Source: Gemmatimonadaceae bacterium
GTDB lineage: Bacteria > Gemmatimonadota > Gemmatimonadetes > Gemmatimonadales > Gemmatimonadaceae
NCBI GenBank assembly: GCA_013813715.1
Contig: JACCRF010000001.1
Coordinates: 21,614-85,613, forward strand
Reading direction: 5' to 3'
DNA length: 64,000 nucleotides
Shown piece after piece: positions 7,946 to 16,826 of this stretch; the first letter of the stretch is position 1, and each line of letters starts with the position of its first letter. Under the pieces are notes generated by a model. The model was not told where the DNA came from, searched no databases, and saw only the letters and a list, made by a program, of their open reading frames with translations. A program made the position numbers and the translations under genes.

Positions 7946-8938
7946 TCAGATCTCCCAGTTGGATAGCACGACCCCGCGCTCCGGCCTAAGCTCCTCGCGG
8001 CCCTCGAGTGTCATGCGGAGATCGGACCAGCGAACTCGGCCGCCGCGCTGCACGAGATGGTGGTATGCCTCCGCATAGTATCCCTGCATCCGGATAGCCA
8101 CCCGGCGCGTGCCACTTCGCCGCGCGTGGTCGGTGAGCATCGTCACGAGAAGGTTGAACGCCTCGTCGTCGCGTGCGACGAGCTTGAGCACCCGCAATTC
8201 CTCCCGCACCCGGCCTTCCACCAGCGGTACTGAATGGCAGACAGCGAAGCCGCAAAGGTCGTCGCCGCGCCACAACATCAGCGTGTCGCCAAGCGACAGC
8301 TCCTCGGTGAGCCGTATCTCGCGCGAGAAGTCGTATCCCGGCAGCATCCGCTCGGTGAGAGAGAAACACTCTCCGACCGCGTCATCGAGCTCGTCCGCGT
8401 GCAGGCTCCCGAGGCGGACGCCGCGAAGCCCCCCTGAGATGGCCGACGCATATCCGCCATCGAGCGTGACGGTGAGTGTGAGATGGCCGGGCAGAAGTCC
8501 GAGAGACGAATAGAATCCGATGTTGTCCATCGTTCGCGGCATCGTCTCGAGGCCGATAACGCGCGCGCCGCTCGACCTGAGGTGATCCAGCCCGGCGGCG
8601 ACCACCGCCTTGCCGACGCCGTGACCCTGATAATCGGGATGAACCGCGAGAGGGCCCATCCACGCCTCCACTCCGGAGAGATGCGCAACGTTGAATGCCG
8701 CTACCTGGCCGCGTTCGTCCCGCCAGAGCATGGCGCCCGGCCCCGCATCGGCGATCGCAAAGCGCCACACTGCGGGATTGAGGTGCGGCACACGCACGCC
8801 CGCCATCCCGTCGCGTCGGTAGCGGTCGGTAAACGCGTCGCTGAAAACTCCGTTGAGAACCGCAATGTCGCTTTCGAGAATGCGATGCGGGCCCACGGGC
8901 ACCTTCGACTGACGCCAGGTCCGCGCGACAGCCATCAC
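7946..8938 (-). CDS. Tandem GNAT acetyltransferase-like protein
   Basis: A 330-residue protein with two GNAT folds. The N-terminal one has the acetyl-CoA loop in VHPDYQGHGVGKAVV (Q/RxxGxG/A motif) and MDNIGFYSSLG; the C-terminal one (from about residue 185) is more diverged. Tandem GNATs acetylate small molecules or proteins; the substrate is unknown. Its ATG overlaps the SbcC stop by 4 bp, making it the last gene of the resection operon. Whether it has a DNA-repair role or is simply co-transcribed cannot be told from sequence. Confidence 0.8.
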   Translation of the reverse strand: MMAVARTWRQSKVPVGPHRILESDIAVLNGVFSDAFTDRYRRDGMAGVRVPHLNPAVWRFAIADAGPGAMLWRDERGQVAAFNVAHLSGVEAWMGPLAVHPDYQGHGVGKAVVAAGLDHLRSSGARVIGLETMPRTMDNIGFYSSLGLLPGHLTLTVTLDGGYASAISGGLRGVRLGSLHADELDDAVGECFSLTERMLPGYDFSREIRLTEELSLGDTLMLWRGDDLCGFAVCHSVPLVEGRVREELRVLKLVARDDEAFNLLVTMLTDHARRSGTRRVAIRMQGYYAEAYHHLVQRGGRVRWSDLRMTLEGREELRPERGVVLSNWEI

Positions 8939-11394
8939 CCCGCTCCCGCGGTCTCGAGAGCGAACCGCTCCTCCCGCTCGTCGGCAGTGGCGCCCGCACC
9001 GCCATCGCTGTGATCTACCACTGACGATGCCGTTGCCGGATCGTACCGCACCGAAATCACCTTATCGAGTCCATCGCGAACCGACTCGATGTGCGTAATG
9101 AGAATCACCTGCTCGAACCGGTCGCCAAGTGCGCGCAGCAGCTCCAGGACGTTGAACCGGCGCGTCTCGTCGAGCGATCCGAATACCTCGTCGAGAATGA
9201 GCAGCGAAAACGGCTGGCCCGAGCGCTCGGCGATCATTTGCGATACGGCTAGGCGCAGCACCAGATTCGCGATGTCCTCCTCGCCGCCCGAAAGCACGGG
9301 CTTGGCAATGCCATCCTCGAGCACCGTGACATTGTACTTCTCGTCCAGTTCCATCTCCGTTGTGCGTGAATCCACCAGCTGGCGGAGGAACGTCGTGCCG
9401 AGCTTAGATAGCTCGGGACGCAGCTCGGCGTTGAGCTGCGCGCGCATCTCGTTGAACGCCCGGTCCAGCTCTTCATGAAGCCGCCTGTCCTTTTCGCGCT
9501 CGGCCACAGTCGCCTGTCTCGCCCGCGATTCCTCGTTCGAGGCGATCGCCTTGCCAAGCGACTCCTTTGCGTTCGCGAGGTTTCCCGCGGCTGTATTGAG
9601 TTCGAGCTCGGCGGCACGCCCTTCGGCGAAGTATTTCTCGAACGCCGACTTGAGCCGGTCGTAATCGGCGGCGGCGAACGCCATCTGCCGGTGCCTGACG
9701 CGCAACGTGCCGAGGAGTGAGCCGATCGATGCGAATGTGTCCGAGTACTCCTTGTGTTCACCGACCAGCTGCGGCTCGCGATCGATCAAGGCGCCGCATC
9801 GAGCCGCTCGTGAATCGAGCGGCGTGAGTCGCGTGATCTCAGATTTCACGAAGTCGTATCTCGTTGCGTCGAATCCACGCGCAATCACCGCGATGTCACG
9901 CCGCATCTGCTCGATCCGGCGATCCTTCGTTGCGATCTCACGAATCAGCCCGCCCAGCTCCTGCACCGCGAGTTGCACCCGGGCAAGCTTGCGCTCGAGC
10001 GCCGCCGTTTCGCCCGTCAGCGCGCGACGGCGTTCATCGAGCGCCTGGACGTTGGCAGGCATGTCAGAGAGCTGCTCGACGCGTTTCCGGTAGTAGGCGC
10101 CGTCCACGACAAGCGTTTCGCTGGTCTCGGTCAGATGATCCACGACGGTATGGAGGTGCTCGCCGAGCATTCGGCTGCACGTCGGACAGGCGCCATCCGC
10201 GCCAAGGCTGATGACGCGCTCTCGCTGCTCCTGCACCTCGAGGTACTGCTTCCTGAGATCGTGCAGCTTCGTATCCGCTTCCTGCTTGTCGCGCACCCAC
10301 TCGGTGCGCCGCGCCTCAAGCTCCCCCTGCGCGTCCTCGAGCTCCGCGCGCCTCTTCTCGAGCTCCAGGGTCACCTCTTCCTCGTGAGCCGGCGCCTTCT
10401 CGATGAGCGCGTGCCGTGACCGCAGCCGGTCAAGCTCCTCGCGAAGGGCCTGCTCGCTCTCGACGAGCGTCTTTCGGCGACCGTCCTCCCTGTACATCTC
10501 ATCCAGGATGCCGAGCTCGTCACGCAGCTCGCCGAGCGGCTCCAGTGCGCGCTGTAGCCTGGCGAGCTCGGCGCGAGCTTCGGCGATCGTCGCCAGCTCC
10601 ATCGAAACGCGGTCGACGTTTCGGCGGACCGACGACTCCTCTCTCTCGTTGGCCGCGATGTCGGCGAGGATCGACTGCGCCTTCTCCCGGTTCTGCTGAG
10701 CGAGCTCCCACCGCGGGCTGATCGTACTGACGGCCCCCTGTGACAGTGTGTGACGGTGCTCGGCGCTTTGCAGCAGTGATGTCGCCTTCTCCACGCGTAT
10801 TGTTGCGTCCGATACGGCGCGCTCGATGGCCTCCGGGTCGGGCATTCCCGCGCGCAACCCGGCGATCTCCGCGCTCAACGTCCGGCGGCGCTCGCCGATC
10901 ATGTCCTGCGCCATCCTGAGCTTTTCGTAACCGAGTACCTTCGATAGAAAGCGGCCGCGCTCGGACGGAACCATCGCCGCCATCAGAGCGAGCTCCTTCT
11001 GGCCGGTGAAGTACGTGCGGAAGAACTCATCTCGCGACATTCCCAGCGTCCGCTGAAGCCGCTCGGTGACCGCGCCCGCCGAGTCGGCAATCGGTGCCTC
11101 CTCGTCATCGAGATAGAGCTCGGCCGTGGTTCGACCCCGCACGATGCGGTAGCGGTGCCGCGCCAGCTCGAACTCCAGCTCTACGCTCATGGACTGTCGC
11201 GGCTCGGCGCTCAGCGAGAGCATCTGCTCGCGGGTGGTTCGTCCGGATGCGTACAACGCGAAGGCGATTGCCTCGAGGATAGTGGTCTTACCCGCGCCGT
11301 TGGGACCGATGATTCCCGTGATCCCGGAGCTGAAGGTCAACTCCGTCGCGACATGCTGCCGGAAGTTCCTAAGCTTGAGGGAGCTGAGCTTCAC
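8935..11394 (-). CDS. sbcC: SbcC/Rad50-type SMC ATPase
   Basis: An 819-residue SbcC/Rad50 protein that, with SbcD/Mre11, binds and processes DNA ends and hairpins. The Walker A loop is GPNGAGKTT at residues 30-38; a zinc hook CPTC sits mid-protein between two long Glu/Arg-rich coiled-coil arms; the C-terminal lobe has the ABC signature VLSGGEEDIANL and Walker B LLILDEVFGSLDE. The arms are short compared with the roughly 1,050-residue E. coli SbcC and are nearer archaeal Rad50 in size. It overlaps SbcD (ATGA) and the GNAT gene. Confidence 0.94.
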   Translation of the reverse strand: MKLSSLKLRNFRQHVATELTFSSGITGIIGPNGAGKTTILEAIAFALYASGRTTREQMLSLSAEPRQSMSVELEFELARHRYRIVRGRTTAELYLDDEEAPIADSAGAVTERLQRTLGMSRDEFFRTYFTGQKELALMAAMVPSERGRFLSKVLGYEKLRMAQDMIGERRRTLSAEIAGLRAGMPDPEAIERAVSDATIRVEKATSLLQSAEHRHTLSQGAVSTISPRWELAQQNREKAQSILADIAANEREESSVRRNVDRVSMELATIAEARAELARLQRALEPLGELRDELGILDEMYREDGRRKTLVESEQALREELDRLRSRHALIEKAPAHEEEVTLELEKRRAELEDAQGELEARRTEWVRDKQEADTKLHDLRKQYLEVQEQRERVISLGADGACPTCSRMLGEHLHTVVDHLTETSETLVVDGAYYRKRVEQLSDMPANVQALDERRRALTGETAALERKLARVQLAVQELGGLIREIATKDRRIEQMRRDIAVIARGFDATRYDFVKSEITRLTPLDSRAARCGALIDREPQLVGEHKEYSDTFASIGSLLGTLRVRHRQMAFAAADYDRLKSAFEKYFAEGRAAELELNTAAGNLANAKESLGKAIASNEESRARQATVAEREKDRRLHEELDRAFNEMRAQLNAELRPELSKLGTTFLRQLVDSRTTEMELDEKYNVTVLEDGIAKPVLSGGEEDIANLVLRLAVSQMIAERSGQPFSLLILDEVFGSLDETRRFNVLELLRALGDRFEQVILITHIESVRDGLDKVISVRYDPATASSVVDHSDGGAGATADEREERFALETAGAG

Positions 11395-12575
11395 GACTGC
11401 TCTCCATTCATCGCAGGGGCAAGCCGGTCTGCTTCGACAAGGTAGTGAAGCCCGAGCTCCACGAGCGACGTCCGATCGATTCCCGGCGTCAGGTCGCGCG
11501 ATTCGAGCATTGCCCTGACGGTCTCAGTCAGCGATGCGCGCCTCCCGGCAGCACCGCTTGCTTCGGTGCGCACCGGCTCCGGGCGCCTCGCGTCGAGGAG
11601 AAAATGCAGCGCGCGCCGCTTGTACTCACGGATCCGGCGGTGATCGATGTCGCGGAGCACATGACGCGGAACGTCGCGCACCACGATCCGGACGATACGG
11701 TCGTCGATGCCCCCTTCCAGCCCGTCCACCTCGGCACAGATCTCGGCGCTCAGCTCTGACGCGCTCTTTCCCGCACCGTAGATCTCCGGAATGTCTATCA
11801 CGCGGCGCGCGAGCTGGATCGGGTGAAACCGATGCGACCCGGTAGCGAGATCATGCTCGATAAAGCCCTTGCCAGGAACACGATTCGCAATCTCGTCGTC
11901 AACTTCGCCCCACACGTTCGTGCTCGCGTACTCCAACGACCCTGAGTAGTACGCGTTCGGTAGAACCCGGTGGTAGACATGGTAATGGCCGAGGGCGATG
12001 TAGGTCCAGCGATCGCCGCGGAGCTCGCGTTTCGTGATCTCGCCGGCCGGCCGCTCGGCGAGCCCCCCGAAGGAACGAATTACACCCTCGACGCGTCCGT
12101 GCAGAAGGAGGACGTTGTAGCGCGCCGACGGATTAGGGTCGAACACCGGGTATCCGCGCAGGCTGTAGGGAACCGCCAGCACCGATAACTCACCACCCCT
12201 GACGCTGACTCGCCGCGGCTCCCCTTCCACCACTTCGATGCCAAGTTGAGAGAACAAACGCAGCAGGCACGTGGTCTCGGTCGTCCGCGGCGTTTCATGA
12301 TTGCCCGACACCATGATGACGCTCGTGTCCGGCAGCATCTCGACAAGTCGCGAAAAGTGTTTGTACGCGCTTAGAATCGCCGGATTGGTCGGCCGCACCG
12401 TGTGGAATACGTCCCCAGCGACGAGGACGACGTCAGGCTGGATCTCGATTATCCTGTCGATCGCCTTGCGGAATGCAGCAGCGACATCGGCCTCGCGCTG
12501 ATTGATTCCCGAGGCGGTCTGCCGCTGGTACTGGCGGAACCCGAGATGAATGTCGGATAGATGTACGACCTTCAA
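11391..12575 (-). CDS. sbcD: SbcD/Mre11-type nuclease
   Basis: A 394-residue metallophosphatase-fold nuclease, partner of SbcC. The phosphoesterase motifs are complete: DIHLGF, AGDVFH, SGNHETP and ALGHYHVYH. I start it at TTG (MKVVHLSDIHLGF), not at the ORF-track ATG 38 codons upstream, because the family begins exactly here and the TTG overlaps the stop of the preceding gene as TTGA. A basic C-terminal region with a helical tail follows the nuclease domain, as in Mre11 capping domains. Confidence 0.93.
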   Translation of the reverse strand: MKVVHLSDIHLGFRQYQRQTASGINQREADVAAAFRKAIDRIIEIQPDVVLVAGDVFHTVRPTNPAILSAYKHFSRLVEMLPDTSVIMVSGNHETPRTTETTCLLRLFSQLGIEVVEGEPRRVSVRGGELSVLAVPYSLRGYPVFDPNPSARYNVLLLHGRVEGVIRSFGGLAERPAGEITKRELRGDRWTYIALGHYHVYHRVLPNAYYSGSLEYASTNVWGEVDDEIANRVPGKGFIEHDLATGSHRFHPIQLARRVIDIPEIYGAGKSASELSAEICAEVDGLEGGIDDRIVRIVVRDVPRHVLRDIDHRRIREYKRRALHFLLDARRPEPVRTEASGAAGRRASLTETVRAMLESRDLTPGIDRTSLVELGLHYLVEADRLAPAMNGEQS

Positions 12576-13429
12576 CGTGTCGCCCTGAGAAGCTGCGTCA
12601 CTCGCGTGCGAACCAGCATCGGCTGACCGCTGCTGGCGGGCGTGACAGTTGACTGAGTGGTGATCGCCGCCCGCGTCTCGGTGATCCATGCCAGGCGACG
12701 ATCGAGCTGAATGGTTCCCGCGAGCTGCCCCGAAGGTTCAGAGTCCCGGCCATCCACATGATCGTGAGACATGGTGCCGCGCATCGAGATGAAGGCGACG
12801 TCGCCCCCGCTTCCGAGCGAGTCGAGCTGAAACGTCGCGCGCACCAGCCCGCTCTTGCCCGACTCGCCGGGAAGCGGAATCCGCATCTGTCGCACCCACT
12901 TCTCACCTACCGCGACCGCCTTTCGCGACAACATCGCCGGCATCTGGCCGAAAATCGTCCGCAGCTCATCACTTGCGGCCTCATCCACGACCTCCGCCCC
13001 TCCATCGGTCGACACCCTCAGCTCGACCGAGCTCTGCGGTACGCTCCGACGCGTCGGCTCCACATCGCGGTTCTGTGAGCTGGTTGCCGAAGTGCGCACC
13101 GAATCGGTGACGGCGAGCACCATGGTTCCCTCCGGCGTCGCTCTGCCGATGATGGCGCGACTGAATACTTCCGTGCGCGTCGTCATGTGCCGCGTGCCCG
13201 CCGCGCAGGGCAGCGGACGCACCGCGGGAGCGGTGTTGCGTCCTGGCGCCGCATCCACCGTCACGCAGCCGGCAGGAGTGCCGGTCATTTCGACCTTCTG
13301 ATTCAGGCGGACGCTGAGCGTATCGCCCGAGCGCGGCCTGATTTGAAGGAGCACCGCCTGCGTCGCAGCTGCGTCAGGAACGGACATTCCAGCAGCGAGC
13401 ATCGCCACCGCCAGCGCTCCTCTATACAT
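12572..13429 (-). CDS. Secreted protein of unknown function
   Basis: A 285-residue protein with an N-terminal signal peptide (GALAVAMLAAGMSVPDAAAT) and a mostly beta, Thr/Val/Ser-rich body; the pattern of paired strands such as LSVRLNQKVEMTG and VAFISMRGTMSHD resembles DUF6263-type exported proteins. No catalytic motif is visible. It is embedded between HerA and SbcD with overlaps of 8 bp (HerA end) and 4 bp (SbcD start), an unexpected place for an exported protein within a DNA-repair operon. Function unknown. Confidence 0.75.
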   Translation of the reverse strand: MYRGALAVAMLAAGMSVPDAAATQAVLLQIRPRSGDTLSVRLNQKVEMTGTPAGCVTVDAAPGRNTAPAVRPLPCAAGTRHMTTRTEVFSRAIIGRATPEGTMVLAVTDSVRTSATSSQNRDVEPTRRSVPQSSVELRVSTDGGAEVVDEAASDELRTIFGQMPAMLSRKAVAVGEKWVRQMRIPLPGESGKSGLVRATFQLDSLGSGGDVAFISMRGTMSHDHVDGRDSEPSGQLAGTIQLDRRLAWITETRAAITTQSTVTPASSGQPMLVRTRVTQLLRATR

Positions 13430-15383
13430 CGTAGGGATCGCCCAGCGGAAGGGGCTTGAGCGCAGCAGGCTCGCTTCGCGAGGTGGTCGCGAGCGCTGGC
13501 TGCGACGGCACGATTTTCCGGAACTGCGACTCGAAGTACGCCTTCACTTTCGCGGGCTTCGCCTTCATTACGGCGTTGCGCGCGCGAAGTATCTCCGGCT
13601 CATCGTAGAGCGCGACCATGTCCTTGGCCCACGACAGCGACACCGACGGATCGAGTAGGCGAAGCGAGCGATACAGCGCCGCCTCGAGCGTGACGTCAGC
13701 CGCCTGCGGATAGCGTTCGGCGCCATCGCGTCCCTGCATCACCGCCGGCCGCGGAAACCGCACGAAAATCGGCTGCGTGAAATGAGGGTGACGAACCATC
13801 AACTGACCCTTCTCCAGAGTCGCCAGCTTGGTCCGCGTCGCCGGGCTCAACACGGCATAGCCGGGAGTCGCGAGCTCGTCGCTGTCCATTCTGCCGAACA
13901 GCGACGTGCCGGAATTGCCGACGACCCGCCGGTGCACCTGCGAGCGGAACTGCTGGGCACTGAAAAGCACGAGGCCCAGGTATCGCCCGCGCTCCGCGAT
14001 GTCGAGCAGCATCTTGCGGACGTATGTGTCCTGGCCGTCGCTCGGAGCGTACTTGTTCAGCTCGTCGACGAATACGATGAGATGCTTGACGCCGAGGTCC
14101 CGGCGCTCGAGGTGCTCGCGGAGTTTGGAGACGACGCGCGCGAAGATGAGGTCCTGCGCGTCTTCCTCGAGCGTCGCTACGTCAACCACATACACGGCGC
14201 GGTCGTCGAAGCTTCCAAACGGCAGGTCGCTGACCTCGCCGGAATCCGTCACCAGCCCGGCGCACCGCGTCGAGATATTCGACAGCCGATTCCGCACTTT
14301 ACGAATCGTCGCGATGTGATGCGTACGCCACGAGTCGGCATTCGCGCGCTCGAGCCCGCGCAGCAGGTCGCGGAACCAGTTCTCGAGATCACCGAACGAC
14401 TGAACAGTGTGCTCGCGCGAAAGGTGGGGATCAGCATCGAACTTTCGATTCACCACCCGCTCGGTGATGAAGTCGATCAATGCGTCGGCCTTGGCGTCGA
14501 TGTCGTCCTTGTTGAGAAGAACCTCCGCAAACTGAAGCACTTCGCGCAGACCCCACGTGAGCGGCACCACGTTGTCGAGCAGCTCCTCGTTCGACCGAAG
14601 GGTATTGAGCGCGTATCCCTTCGCGGTATACGGAGCGTAGTAGGTGACTTTCTCGAACGGCCCGGCCCGGACGCCCATCTTTTCATAGAGCGCGCGGTCG
14701 CGGTCGTCAATCTGGCCAGGCTGATCGAGGTAACAGAGGTCCGGCCCCTTGACGTTGAAGCAGACCGCGGCAATCGAGCCCTTGCTCTCAGGAAAGTGCG
14801 CGAACACCGAAGCGAGAAGCCATTCCACCGCGCTCGTCTTCGTGGCGAGGCCGGACATTCCCGAGATGTTGAGATGGGCCGCCTCGGGACCGAGAAGGAA
14901 ATCCGCATCGAGGTAGATCACCGAATCGGTTGCGCCCGCGCGATACACACCGACGGGAATCCCGGTGTTGGAGCCTTCACGGAGATAACCGTCCATCCGC
15001 AGCGCCGTGGCGACGTCCTCATCCTCGGCGAGGAAGACCTCACCCATCGGAACCGGCTGAAGCGGCTCCTCCGGTATCTGACGCAATACAGCGGCGGAAT
15101 ACAGTCGGATCTCCGCGCGCTCAGTGACGGAAAAGCCCGCATTGGCTGGAGAGCCGTCGTGGCCGAGCACGTCGTGCATCGGCGTCTGAAGGTCGGTGTA
15201 GCTGAAACCCTCGACGACGATTCCGTAGATGTGCGGAACCTGTCCGCCAATCGGATTCGCTCCATCCACCCTCACGATCGTCCCGATTCCGACGGGAGAA
15301 TCGAGCGCCGTCCAGAAATGGAATTCGTGTGGCGTGTTTGGCTTACGCTCGGTCGCGACGACCCGGCCCAGCGGAGCGGTCAA
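13422..15383 (-). CDS. herA: HerA-like DNA translocase ATPase
   Basis: A 653-residue HerA/DUF87 ATPase. It begins with a HAS-barrel-like domain (GRVVATERKPNTPHEFHFW), then an unusual P-loop ISGMSGLATKTS that keeps the lysine, a Walker B LIVFVDELNKYAP and an arginine-bearing LFGRMDSDEL region. HerA hexamers pump DNA and stimulate the NurA nuclease during end resection. I start it at TTG (MTAPLGRVV), which overlaps the NurA stop as TTGA; the longer ORF adds 19 residues that only read through NurA. NurA lies immediately upstream, confirming the pair. Confidence 0.87.
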   Translation of the reverse strand: MTAPLGRVVATERKPNTPHEFHFWTALDSPVGIGTIVRVDGANPIGGQVPHIYGIVVEGFSYTDLQTPMHDVLGHDGSPANAGFSVTERAEIRLYSAAVLRQIPEEPLQPVPMGEVFLAEDEDVATALRMDGYLREGSNTGIPVGVYRAGATDSVIYLDADFLLGPEAAHLNISGMSGLATKTSAVEWLLASVFAHFPESKGSIAAVCFNVKGPDLCYLDQPGQIDDRDRALYEKMGVRAGPFEKVTYYAPYTAKGYALNTLRSNEELLDNVVPLTWGLREVLQFAEVLLNKDDIDAKADALIDFITERVVNRKFDADPHLSREHTVQSFGDLENWFRDLLRGLERANADSWRTHHIATIRKVRNRLSNISTRCAGLVTDSGEVSDLPFGSFDDRAVYVVDVATLEEDAQDLIFARVVSKLREHLERRDLGVKHLIVFVDELNKYAPSDGQDTYVRKMLLDIAERGRYLGLVLFSAQQFRSQVHRRVVGNSGTSLFGRMDSDELATPGYAVLSPATRTKLATLEKGQLMVRHPHFTQPIFVRFPRPAVMQGRDGAERYPQAADVTLEAALYRSLRLLDPSVSLSWAKDMVALYDEPEILRARNAVMKAKPAKVKAYFESQFRKIVPSQPALATTSRSEPAALKPLPLGDPYDV

Positions 15384-16396
15384 GATATCGCTCTCAGAAA
15401 TTCTTCGGTGTCGCGAATACCGTACGCCATCTTGTCCCACCGCCCGTCGGGAAGTGCGAGTGGCGAGCCCTCGGCCACGACCCAGCGCGATATCTCATCG
15501 GCCCGCGACGTGATGTCCTCGCCATCAGCCGCTTCAACCCGCACGAGGCCGAACAAGGCATCGCGCCCGCTGGCGTTCCGCACGCGAAGATACCAGCTCG
15601 CGACCGCCTGCCTCGTGCGCGGTGACACCTTGAAGATGGACGATCGCTCGCCGGCGGCGAGGCCGACGATGACCTCGAACGCATCGCCCTCGGCGTAGAG
15701 CCGGCGGTGGCTCTTGATTATCCCGACGGCGCGACGTGATCCCGCCACAGAGCCATTGGCGGTGATACTTCCGTCAACGTAGAGAACTCCCTCTTCCGAG
15801 CCGCACCATTCCTCGGCGAGCTCCTGCTCGAGCAGCTCGCGATCCTGCTGTATCCGCTGCACCGCACGCTCCATGAGGGCCGCGGGGTGGCGCGAGGGAA
15901 ACTTGCCGGCTGCATCCGGCACCCCCGTATCCACCACCCGGCCGTCGTGCCGGAGCTCAACAGGAATTGCGTCCACATAGCGAATCGGAACGTAGAATCG
16001 CCGCGCCACAGTCGGGGCCCGACGCTGCCAGGCGACGAGACGCCGGTCGACGCGCACGCGCACGGCAGCCGAGACCGTCCCCCACACGATCGGTATCCCG
16101 CCCATGTGGCTCACGATGCCAATCTGCTGCGTGCCGTCCAGGAAACCGCCGAATCCGCTGGAGCCGCGAACAGTGCGAGGATCAGCGACGCGAATCGCCC
16201 TGAAACTGGTGCCTTCCATGAGCGAAGGCTGGACCATGACCGGCGGTTCATCGCTCCGACCATAAATGTCGCCGTCGCCGGGCGGCGCATCAACCGGCGT
16301 GCAGCCGGGAACATGACTCTGAATGAACCGCCGCGCTTCATGCGCCGATACCGGCCAAGCCTCGCGTTCGCCGCGCTCGGATGATTGCGGTATCAC
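15380..16396 (-). CDS. nurA: NurA-domain 5'-3' nuclease
   Basis: A 338-residue protein whose C-terminal half carries the NurA fold: the metal-binding Asp in GVLYVDGSI and a second acidic strand LFGLVRVE. NurA is a DNA-end nuclease driven by HerA. The ORF-track start is far upstream inside the Lrp-like gene; the GTG at 16396 overlaps that gene's stop as GTGA and leaves the whole fold intact. The N-terminal about 120 residues, including an LDGTQQIGIVSHMGGIP segment, are not familiar to me. It overlaps HerA by 4 bp. Confidence 0.82.
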   Translation of the reverse strand: MIPQSSERGEREAWPVSAHEARRFIQSHVPGCTPVDAPPGDGDIYGRSDEPPVMVQPSLMEGTSFRAIRVADPRTVRGSSGFGGFLDGTQQIGIVSHMGGIPIVWGTVSAAVRVRVDRRLVAWQRRAPTVARRFYVPIRYVDAIPVELRHDGRVVDTGVPDAAGKFPSRHPAALMERAVQRIQQDRELLEQELAEEWCGSEEGVLYVDGSITANGSVAGSRRAVGIIKSHRRLYAEGDAFEVIVGLAAGERSSIFKVSPRTRQAVASWYLRVRNASGRDALFGLVRVEAADGEDITSRADEISRWVVAEGSPLALPDGRWDKMAYGIRDTEEFLRAIS

Positions 16397-16671
16397 TCCA
16401 ACCCGATGTCCCACGCCTGCTCCAGATCCTTCTTCGAGTAAGCCCGAAAGGCTGTCAGCGTCTGCGTACTTCGGAGCCCGGGCACCGACGTGATGTTCTC
16501 TGTCACGACTCGCGCCACACTCTCGTAGTCGGTCACCTCTACGAGCGCCACCAGATCCCACTCGCCCGATACTGAATACACCTGCGAAACGCCCTCGATT
16601 CCCGCGAGCTTCGTCGCGCACTGAGGAATGGACTTCGGTTCGGCTTTGATCAGAACGATTGCTGTGATCAT
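16393..16671 (-). CDS. Stand-alone Lrp/AsnC ligand-binding (RAM) domain protein
   Basis: A 92-residue protein consisting only of the alpha-beta RAM effector domain of Lrp/AsnC regulators (MITAIVLIKAEP, VYSVSGEWDLVALVEV). The DNA-binding helix-turn-helix is missing. Stand-alone RAM domains bind amino acids and can modulate other proteins. It is the first gene of the NurA-HerA-SbcDC operon and overlaps NurA by GTGA, so it may sense a metabolite for the operon, though co-transcription alone does not prove that. Confidence 0.85.
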   Translation of the reverse strand: MITAIVLIKAEPKSIPQCATKLAGIEGVSQVYSVSGEWDLVALVEVTDYESVARVVTENITSVPGLRSTQTLTAFRAYSKKDLEQAWDIGLE

Positions 16672-16731
16672 TGAGGCGAGTACGTGGGGCGGCAGCTGAT
16701 CGAGCGGCGGGCGATACGCAACCTGTGATGC

Positions 16732-16776
16732 TATACTTCAATTCGGTGCGAACGCGCCCCGAGCTAGAGATAATAA
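16732..16776 (+). promoter_or_regulatory. Candidate promoter region of the degenerate DEAD-box gene
   Basis: Two -10-like boxes, TATACT at 16732 and TAATAA at 16771, lie between the divergent Lrp-like (-) and DEAD-box-like (+) genes. TAATAA would give a 5' leader of about 45 nt holding the AGGAG ribosome site. No good -35 box was found for either. Confidence 0.3.
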
Positions 16777-16826
16777 CAGTATCGGCGCGGCGGAAACTGC
16801 GCCATGTCGCATTCAGGAGCACGCAG

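Noticed and set aside
13782-15698. 638-residue plus-strand ORF
   Set aside because: Antisense of herA; composition is that of a GC-rich shadow frame.
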